Source: Schistosoma haematobium
Taxonomy: Eukaryota > Platyhelminthes > Trematoda > Strigeidida > Schistosomatidae
Assembly: GCF_000699445.3 (NCBI RefSeq)
Contig: NC_067196.1
Span: forward strand, 90,126,364 to 90,190,363
DNA: 64,000 bases
Direction: 5' to 3'
In this document: one piece after another, positions 61,401 through 64,000 of the stretch
Layout of the letters: each line of letters opens with the position of its first letter
How positions within the stretch are numbered: position 1 is the stretch's first letter
Notes under the pieces: model-generated
What the model was told of the DNA's origin: nothing
Seen by the model: only the letters and a program-made list of their open reading frames with translations
Databases searched by the model: none
Position numbers and translations under genes: made by a program

Positions 61401-63888
61401 ATGATGTTATAGACAAACCATGAAACATTTAGTCAGTCATCTACAACGTAGGACTAGGTACATAAATGCATCGGTCCAAGCTACCATTGATGTAACTACT
61501 TCTATGAATTTGTTGTTCATCTTGTGTTAATGAGGCATGATAACTTGGAGCAGTGCATATATGTACCTGGTCCTACGTGAAACATTATCAACTTCTATTT
61601 GTTACTTTAAATTTCTTGACAAATTTTTTAAAATAAATGATACTGTAACTTTTCCTTATATTTACCATAGACAACTCTATATTATTTATAAACTATCAGT
61701 ACTTGTATATCCTTATGTTATAACTTGTGACCTCCGATTAATGTGCAGTGACTTATCGATCAGATCAATGGCACATAATACACGTGTGAGCGGCCTAGAG
61801 TCCTGATTGGTCCTGCTCTCCTCCGCCTAGCTCAGCCAGTTATGTCCAGAATTATTCATGCCCTTTTTTTTCCTCTTTCCAAATTTATTTCACTGGATCA
61901 TACTCTTTAAATAACATCTCCAAACCCTAATCTTCCCGATTACTGCTTATACTCTTACTACTTTGCCAAACTGTACTCATTTTATTGGTTAGTTTATTAA
62001 GAAAATGAGTGTGTCTGAGAGAGCGAGCGAAATGTAGGTTTAGCTTATAATGGATACACTGTAAACAACTTATTTCGCTTTTCCTAATATCGATCTAATT
62101 TAATTATTATTATTATCCTAAAATATATTATTGACTGAATTCCGATTTATTTTTTATTTCTATTCTCTTTTGTTATTAACAGCGTTTACTGCATCCAGCA
62201 AAAAATCACTCTGTTGGGCATCATACAGATATAAATACTTATGATGGAGGAGTAAGTCATTACCACTTCCAATATAATCTGTCAATTGAGTATTTTCATA
62301 AAATTAATTGATTTCTGTCTCGCGTTGATTCTGTCAAAGTTTAGTTCAAAGAGTTTGATGGAGATTAGTTTTATTTTTAATTTTAATTCGCCATGGATTG
62401 ATCTCATCTAGGATGTTATCGAAGATTAAGGAGCACTGGACAACTGCTCACTTATGACCCTGAGTGGATCAGACCGAGTGTCCTGACAACGAACTCTTGA
62501 CAATTAGAACTATTATATTGGGACGATTCACGTGTCCATTTCTCTTTAGTTTTTTACTATACACATCTCAATATTTAGAGGAAACCAAACAATGACTACA
62601 ATTGGTTTTTACATAATTAAAGTTTTCAGCTATTAGTTACTACTACTGTATACGCACATTAACGCAGGAGGTATACATCTCTCTACTGACTTGACTGATA
62701 ACAGTCCATGATGTCATGAATCGATACTATGTCTAACATTCTTCTCACCTACTTTTACACTAGCCAGAATAACTGTTCGTCCATAGAAAGTTTCATTAAT
62801 TAACCTGATTCTTTCAACACCAACCCTGGTTTAAACTTCTGCATTGAAATAATGCGTTGGTGTATGTATGCTTATCTTTACTTGTAATAGTATTTTAGAC
62901 ATGAGAATTAAACAGTTAATTGTTTTACATTTTCAGTGCAAAAATTCTACAATTGTATTTTAGAACAGACTATTTGGTGAGGTCTAGCCAGCATTTCTAT
63001 ACCATACACTTAACGTTTTGTATTTTAATGAAATCAAATATAGGACAGACTGATGAAATTTAAAACATATTATTTGGAAATTAATTTGGAATGATAAATG
63101 GTGTTGTTTTATGTTGGCAATAGTGTTATAGTGATATATGTAAATGGACCTTCAATAAGTATTTCATGAATATTTTTATTTATTTTAGCATTTACTGAAG
63201 TTATCCTCTCCAACATTACCACGTTCTGTAGCTATGACTTCTCAATTTGTTCCAGATACAACTGATTTAAACACTTCTAACATAGTTACAAACACTGGAT
63301 CTGACATCAATAATGTACAACGACAACTAAACAATCGACAACCGGAATGTCGATTAATCGCTGTTTCTCTAGATAATCTGTGCAACAATCAACCAACGAC
63401 AAATACTAGTAAACGATGTCGTAGTGGTCCTGCAACTACACAATCAATTTCATCGCCATTCAGTGCACATATATCACCCGGTAATAAACGAACTCGACAT
63501 GCTTCACAATTTGAGGAAGTTCCTCCGCCTAGTACAAGAAAAAATTCTGGTATATCTGAAGCTCAACATAATTCAGATGTAATTCCTAGTCCACCTTTCA
63601 CGTCATTAACACAACTTCTTTTGCAAGATTTTCCATTAGTCTCCGATATAATATCGTATTCTTCAGTGGATTCTCCTAAATATACTTCTTCATTTGAACA
63701 AAATGATTATCATTGTAAATCTACTAAATCTTTTTCAAATACACATGGATATGAAAATCTTCAATGTAACATGACAACTTCACATGACAGAAACAAAATA
63801 ATCAGTTCGAATATTTCACAAAGTGACTATTGTCTTTCGGCAAATCCACCTTCTATAATAACAAGTGAAAAATTTACGAGAAATCAAG
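27663..63888 (+). CDS. p160/SRC-type nuclear receptor coactivator (NCOA/Taiman-like), partial, 13 exons
   Basis: Thirteen exons with GT-AG borders and fully compatible phases join into 1593 consecutive codons without a stop: 27663-28054, 30090-30190, 31372-31709, 33657-33802, 34534-34858, 35771-36383, 37604-38288, 39588-39723, 52042-52418, 54860-55131, 55954-56580, 62183-62251, 63189-63888. Identification rests on the PAS-linker/PAS-B region: DCVALSNP...NELQHC parallels the CFALSQP...DLQSC block of vertebrate SRC proteins, and PIYRVKLG...YHNLLRECDQ parallels the strand pair before the FLQRE motif. Downstream come long Ser/Asn/His-rich regions with three LXXLL nuclear-receptor boxes (LQHLL, LEWLL, LTQLL), as in p160 proteins, which bridge ligand-bound nuclear receptors to CBP/p300. 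bHLH and PAS-A must lie upstream and the C-terminus beyond the window. The alternative is another PAS-domain regulator; the LXXLL set favours p160. Confidence 0.75.
28745..28812 (-). repeat. RTE-like 3' tail fragment in intron
   Basis: GCTACAACGTAGGACCAGGC is the inverted family tail. Confidence 0.55.
28813..29799. other. Intronic sequence, unassigned
   Basis: No exon with fitting phase or recognised element found in about 1 kb. Confidence 0.4.
29800..29922 (-). repeat. Repeat family A, 3' end only
   Basis: Tail TTTATTTATTTTAAC then TTGGTACAAGGAGGCACC to GCCCGGGTGCCCAAACC: a short, 5'-truncated copy about 170 bp upstream of coactivator exon b. Confidence 0.8.
30090..30190 (+). CDS. Coactivator exon b (short)
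   Basis: A 101 nt exon with acceptor CTTTCTAAG and donor GTAGGT. It encodes [20 protein letters not shown] and [13 protein letters not shown]. It was found by phase: the previous exon ends in phase 1 and the next begins in phase 0, and this exon makes exactly that conversion. Confidence 0.7.
30680..31240 (+). repeat. Repeat family B fragment
   Basis: Relative of 45260-46030. The CAGTCAGTCATAATCAATGT stretch at its left end recurs near 60670 (CAGTTAGTCATAGTCAATGT), so the family has at least three partial copies in the window. Confidence 0.5.
31372..31709 (+). CDS. Coactivator exon c (start of PAS-B)
   Basis: Asn/Ser-rich start, then [20 protein letters not shown] and GEILYYDK, corresponding to the first strands of PAS-B (ITxxDxxGxIxxxD in SRC proteins). 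Acceptor TTCTTCACAG, donor GTAAGC, ends phase 2. Confidence 0.78.
32440..32870 (+). repeat. Repeat family A, 5' part, split by an RTE-like piece
   Basis: Begins with TACCCTGGTATGGCAAAGAG, GGCCACGCGTATATAG and CTGTCTTCTCGC. It resumes at about 32766 with GTTTATGAAAATGGGAGGAC and GCGCTTAAACCGG after a 190 bp interruption. Confidence 0.7.
32570..32765 (+). mobile_element. RTE-like 3' coding fragment inside repeat A
   Basis: Reads TWNPEGKR(frameshift)[18 protein letters not shown], then [20 protein letters not shown]: the well-known C-terminal tail of RTE-type polyproteins. Orientation plus. Confidence 0.65.
33285..33470 (-). repeat. Repeat family A, 5' part
   Basis: CGGACATTCGCTTTTCGTCC, AGGACTTCCCTGTCAG, TGGCCATGTGAGAGC and CCAGGGCATTTGGGTGC, ending about 185 bp before coactivator exon d. 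Confidence 0.75.
33657..33802 (+). CDS. Coactivator exon d (PAS-B)
   Basis: Begins [16 protein letters not shown] across the junction and contains [20 protein letters not shown]. This fits the helical part of PAS-B. Donor GTAAAC, phase 1. Confidence 0.75.
34534..34858 (+). CDS. Coactivator exon e (PAS-B, C-terminal strands)
   Basis: [18 protein letters not shown], a Ser/Asn-rich insert, then [20 protein letters not shown] and [11 protein letters not shown]. The PIYR...VHTF...HYHNLLR pattern parallels PVYRFSL...AQTKSKL...HFLQRE of vertebrate p160 PAS-B. Donor GTATGT, phase 2. Confidence 0.8.
34925..35095 (-). repeat. tRNA-headed SINE with decayed hammerhead core (Sm-alpha-like)
   Basis: Minus strand: a B-box-like GGATTCGATTCC (35012-35023), then about 27 nt later CTGAGGA (34978-34984), GTCCCATACTATGAC, GAAAC (34958-34962). 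This order, tRNA-like promoter then hammerhead core, is that of the schistosome Sm-alpha SINE family. Stem II has lost a pair and the cleavage-site region reads ATT rather than GTC, so it is probably inactive. It lies in the intron after coactivator exon e. Confidence 0.72.
35771..36383 (+). CDS. Coactivator exon f (Ser/His-rich)
   Basis: Starts [12 protein letters not shown]. Low complexity with several histidine runs coded by CAT/CAC repeats (36139-36190 and 36229-36275). Acceptor TTTTCTTTAG, donor GTAAGT, phase 0. Confidence 0.75.
36585..36860 (+). mobile_element. Decayed RTE-like 3' coding/UTR fragment
   Basis: AGTCATTAACTGTTAGTCTG ... CTACCTGGTTGAGATTCAC ... TTGACATGGCTCAAAATCGG matches the tail of the 11.7 kb and 58.6 kb elements. 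Confidence 0.6.
36958..37447 (-). repeat. Repeat family A, full-length copy
   Basis: From the tail TTTATTTATTTATTTGAACA to CCAGGGCATTTAGGGGCCAG; same structure as the 49.8 kb copy in the opposite orientation. It lies about 160 bp before coactivator exon g. Confidence 0.85.
37604..38288 (+). CDS. Coactivator exon g (His- and Ser/Asn-rich)
   Basis: Begins [16 protein letters not shown], then a run of about 13 histidines (37736-37774) and a long Ser/Asn-rich acidic region. Acceptor GTTTCTAG, donor GTAAGT, phase 1. Confidence 0.75.
38365..38562 (-). repeat. Repeat family A, truncated variant
   Basis: Contains GAGCCTTAACCCAGAGG, the subfamily insert AACTCCCCTAGGTGGATC and ACATTCGCTTTTCCTCC. Confidence 0.65.
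38575..38790 (+). repeat. RTE-like 3' UTR and tail
   Basis: Aligns with 59150-59345 (ATTACCACCATTGAAGTAAC, ATCTTGTGCTAGTGAGGTAT, GACAACTGACTGA). Confidence 0.65.
38965..39378 (-). repeat. Repeat family A, variant copy
   Basis: Tail TTATTTAGACACATGAATAT, family landmarks, subfamily insert at 39245-39280, ends CCAGGGCACTTGGGC. It lies 200 bp before coactivator exon h. Confidence 0.8.
39588..39723 (+). CDS. Coactivator exon h
   Basis: [20 protein letters not shown] to NKNQYDRR, acceptor TTTACAG, donor GTAGGT, phase 2. Followed by a 12.3 kb intron holding an RTE-like element, a NOMO-like exon on the other strand, repeat A and several fold-backs. Confidence 0.72.
39843..42717 (-). mobile_element. 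RTE-like non-LTR retrotransposon, nearly full 5' part, lacking the RT C-terminus
   Basis: Minus strand from 42717: 5' UTR (homologous to 53201-53560), an N-terminal frame leading into the endonuclease ([42 protein letters not shown] near 41560, [10 protein letters not shown] near 41270). A linker follows, then RT frames 40827-40381 and 40448-39915 with [55 protein letters not shown] and [20 protein letters not shown]. The sequence then jumps to a tail matching the family 3' end (CCTACGTTGTTACTGACTAA on the minus strand), so the FADD active site is deleted internally. A few frameshifts. It occupies the coactivator's large intron in antisense. Confidence 0.88.
42894..43112 (-). CDS. Single exon resembling NOMO (nodal modulator) / carboxypeptidase-regulatory-like fold
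   Basis: 219 nt between a CCGCTTCAG acceptor and a CCAG-GTTGGT donor (phase 1 both sides) encode 72 codons: [19 protein letters not shown], a linker, then [19 protein letters not shown]. The pair GxPxxGVxVEA and VTDxxGxFRxxGLxPG is the repeat typical of NOMO, an ER membrane protein of the translocon-associated BOS/multipass machinery. Other Ig-like carboxypeptidase-regulatory repeats are possible. No neighbouring exon of the same protein was found on either side, so this may be an isolated duplicated exon rather than part of a working nested gene. Confidence 0.5.
44799..44819 (+). repeat. Poly(A) run, 21 nt
   Basis: Directly read. It may mark the end of an old retroposed sequence, but nothing upstream is recognised. 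Confidence 0.9.
44985..45085 (+). repeat. Possible tRNA-headed SINE remnant
   Basis: The stretch GTTGTTAAATGAATCATC ... GGTAACGAGTTTGAATTTCGG has the spacing of A- and B-box-like elements of a tRNA gene, but both are degenerate. Confidence 0.3.
45260..46030 (+). repeat. Repeat family B fragment
   Basis: Shares an extended region with 31020-31235, including a GATGAAGATTCAC landmark and the preceding CCTAACCACCTCA/CCTAGCTACCTCA. Probably an old retroelement piece; no protein recognisable. Confidence 0.5.
47216..47690 (-). repeat. Possible LTR or promoter-bearing repeat
   Basis: On the minus strand: CCAATCAG and GATTGGTTGG (two CCAAT-type boxes), ATTCCAGAATC (heat-shock-element-like), then TATTATAAAAACC and a downstream leader. 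The same order occurs at 49460-49690. Near 47645 the minus strand has GAGAAACGTTGG, close to the loop sequence of the palindrome at 48.2 kb. The element class is not established. Confidence 0.4.
48148..48313. repeat. 65 bp fold-back palindrome with 36 nt loop
   Basis: Arms 48148-48212 and 48249-48313 match at 64 of 65 positions by my count. The loop on the minus strand reads CTGAAGA, AGTTC, 12-13 nt, GGAC, GAAAC, i.e. a hammerhead-like core with a four-pair stem between the conserved boxes. Confidence 0.88.
49460..49690 (-). promoter_or_regulatory. Heat-shock-type promoter module, probably in an LTR-like repeat
   Basis: Two CCAAT boxes (minus-strand orientation at about 49652-49657, plus-strand CCAAT at 49668-49672), then a perfect four-unit heat-shock element at 49613-49630 (GAATATTCCAGAATATTC), then a TATA-like CTATAAATATA (49591-49601, minus strand). 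Order and spacing suit transcription on the minus strand. No host ORF follows within 300 bp; the similar arrangement at 47.2-47.6 kb suggests a repeat. Confidence 0.5.
49800..50287 (+). repeat. Repeat family A, full-length copy
   Basis: Best-preserved plus-strand copy: 5' CCCCAAATGCCCTGGTACGA, all family landmarks, 3' tail AAAATAAATAAATAAAT. Confidence 0.85.
50288..52041. other. Intronic sequence
   Basis: Contains a tRNA-like piece (50405-50470, GATGGCCAAGTAGTTAAGGC resembles the D-arm/A-box of a tRNA) and a short RTE-like 3' tail (51405-51483, AGTCCTACGTTGTTAATGAC then TGACTGA). The rest is unassigned. Ends with the acceptor GGTTTTTAG. Confidence 0.5.
50402..50510 (+). repeat. tRNA-headed SINE remnant
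   Basis: Starts GGGACGATGGCCAAGTAGTT, like the 5' half of a tRNA with a good A-box; the B-box region (CACAAGTTCCTATTTTGCAC) is degraded. Confidence 0.4.
52042..52418 (+). CDS. Coactivator exon i (first LXXLL box)
   Basis: [20 protein letters not shown] with LQHLL at 52052-52066, an amphipathic helix-like stretch, then [20 protein letters not shown]. Acceptor GGTTTTTAG, donor GTGAGT, phase 1. Confidence 0.75.
53185..53850 (+). mobile_element. RTE-like retrotransposon, 5' end only
   Basis: Matches the 5' UTR and first frame of the element at 39.8-42.7 kb (CTTGACGTGGTGGTCGGGCT, TGCCTTCCCACAAGG, then the frame [18 protein letters not shown]). The rest of the element is missing, unusual for target-primed retrotransposons, which usually lose the 5' end. 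The first 83 bases can form an HDV-like nested pseudoknot (see findings). Confidence 0.8.
54860..55131 (+). CDS. Coactivator exon j
   Basis: Ser/Thr-rich: [17 protein letters not shown] ... [15 protein letters not shown]. Acceptor AAAAAACAG; donors at 55111 (AAA before GTAAGT) and 55132 (ACG before GTAAGT) both keep phase 0. Confidence 0.7.
55954..56580 (+). CDS. Coactivator exon k (second LXXLL box)
   Basis: [19 protein letters not shown] to [15 protein letters not shown], with [15 protein letters not shown] (LEWLL at 56158-56172), reminiscent of the LLRYLL box of vertebrate SRC proteins. Two acceptors six bases apart (55953 AAG, 55959 CAG) both keep frame. Donor GTAAGT, phase 0. Confidence 0.75.
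57040..57650 (-). mobile_element. Penelope-like element 3' part, decayed
   Basis: A GIY-YIG domain can be read at 57648-57408 on the minus strand with one internal stop. It is followed by poly(A/T)-rich 3' sequence and a G9 run near 57247. Upstream RT is missing. Confidence 0.6.
57408..57648 (-). pseudogene. Decayed GIY-YIG endonuclease of a Penelope-like element
   Basis: Minus strand: [34 protein letters not shown], a stop, then [20 protein letters not shown]. Same pattern as 1757-2083 (YIGR, ISEH, then H in the LLDxGH block). The domain is read in a different frame from the longest open one. Confidence 0.65.
58147..58284. repeat. TA and ATT microsatellites
   Basis: TA repeat at about 58150-58183, then an ATT/TTA trinucleotide run at about 58200-58283. 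Confidence 0.95.
58419..58472. repeat. AT dinucleotide microsatellite
   Basis: Uninterrupted TA run of about 26 units. Confidence 0.95.
58600..59346 (+). mobile_element. RTE-like non-LTR retrotransposon, 3' end
   Basis: Same polyprotein tail as 11.7-12.5 kb: [86 protein letters not shown]. The 3' UTR ends with the family tail CCTACATTGTAGCTGACTGA (59321-59345). Confidence 0.82.
59347..60240. other. Intronic sequence, unassigned
   Basis: AT-rich with short AAT runs (59683-59705, 59936-59950). No exon found. Confidence 0.4.
60241..60602. repeat. 85 bp inverted repeat with hammerhead-like core in both arms
   Basis: Arms 60241-60325 and 60518-60602, about 82 of 85 matching, spacer 192 nt. The right arm (plus) and left arm (minus) read CTGATGATGTCGTTCAGAAG, then AAC(G/T)ATGAAAGCTCC: a CUGAUGA box, a hairpin with an AGAA loop, and GAAA. 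Confidence 0.85.
60603..61439. other. Intronic sequence, mostly unassigned
   Basis: A family-B-like stretch at about 60670-60750. Open frames on both strands around 60880-61337 overlap each other and carry no recognised motif. Confidence 0.35.
61440..61580. repeat. Two RTE-like 3' tails head to head
   Basis: AACGTAGGACTAGGTACATA at 61445 onward recurs inverted at about 61540-61578 (TATGTACCTGGTCCTACGTG). Tail fragments of the RTE-like family are also seen at 28745-28810, 37475-37503, 38575-38785, 51405-51483, 52775-52860 and 61855-61975. Confidence 0.65.
61855..61975 (+). repeat. RTE-like 3' UTR fragment
   Basis: Homologous to 12345-12445 (ATACTCTTTAAATAACATCT, CTAATCTTCCCGATTAC). Confidence 0.6.
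62183..62251 (+). CDS. Coactivator exon l (69 nt)
   Basis: [20 protein letters not shown] then DGG; acceptor TTATTAACAG, donor GTAAGT, phase 0 on both sides, so it could be a cassette exon. Confidence 0.7.
63189..63888 (+). CDS. Coactivator exon m (third LXXLL box)
   Basis: [20 protein letters not shown] onward, a Ser/Asn/Thr-rich stretch, then [17 protein letters not shown] with LTQLL at 63606-63620. Acceptor TTATTTTAG, donor AAG-GTATTC at 63889, phase 1; the gene continues beyond the window. Confidence 0.75.
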
Positions 63889-64000
63889 GTATTCATTAAA
63901 ATTTTTTAATGTATTTATTACTGTTATATGATTCACATCATTGTGATAATTGAATTGTCTAATTCATTGTATCGTTCTATTTCTTTTCATGATTTTATTT

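Noticed and set aside
1..64000. CRISPR arrays, bacterial operons or prophage
   Set aside because: No direct-repeat/spacer pattern; introns, retroelements and codon usage are eukaryotic throughout.

Overview
The window looks like chromosomal DNA of a blood fluke (Schistosoma or a close trematode). It is AT-rich eukaryotic DNA with GT-AG introns, including three micro-introns of 31-37 nt. It is packed with flatworm-type retroelements: CR1/Jockey-like and RTE-like non-LTR elements, Ty3/gypsy-like LTR elements, Penelope-like elements with GIY-YIG endonuclease, and a tRNA-headed SINE carrying a decayed hammerhead core of the Sm-alpha type. The species cannot be fixed from the sequence alone.

Two host genes can be reconstructed. 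On the minus strand, a complete tetraspanin of 213 residues runs from 7941 to 3669 in five exons, all phase 0. Its last 3.5 kb intron holds a dead CR1-like retrotransposon. On the plus strand, thirteen exons from 27663 to 63888 join into one open frame of 1593 codons that continues past both ends of the described exons. They fit the PAS-B region and the LXXLL-rich middle of a p160/SRC-type nuclear receptor coactivator (NCOA/Taiman family). The bHLH and PAS-A exons should lie upstream; I could not find them. A separate minus-strand exon resembling NOMO (nodal modulator) sits at 42894-43112, inside the 12.3 kb intron of the coactivator gene.

Layout. 0-3.6 kb: a Penelope-like 3' part and unassigned sequence. 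3.6-8 kb: tetraspanin with the nested CR1. 8.2-11.3 kb: a gypsy-like element with 5' LTR and tRNA-Trp-like primer site, ending tail-to-tail against another gypsy fragment. 11.7-12.5 kb: an RTE-like 3' end. 13-14.7 kb: a second gypsy-like fragment on the minus strand. 15.2-16 kb: an RT fragment. 16-18.4 kb: an inverted, nearly identical copy of the 4.2-6.5 kb CR1 segment. 19.5-21.5 kb: another CR1-like fragment with a solo LTR. 23-27.2 kb: repeat family A (including a head-to-head pair) and RTE-like fragments. 27.6-64 kb: the coactivator gene, with further retroelements in its introns.

The two main points for a reader are the tetraspanin and coactivator exon structures, most of which single-ORF scanning misses, and a set of fold-back structures: a 2.3 kb CR1 pair, a gypsy pair, the repeat A pair, a 65 bp palindrome at 48.2 kb and an 85 bp pair at 60.2-60.6 kb. 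Several carry hammerhead-like CUGANGA...GAAA signatures. I found no bacterial features, CRISPR arrays, rRNA genes or intact tRNA genes.
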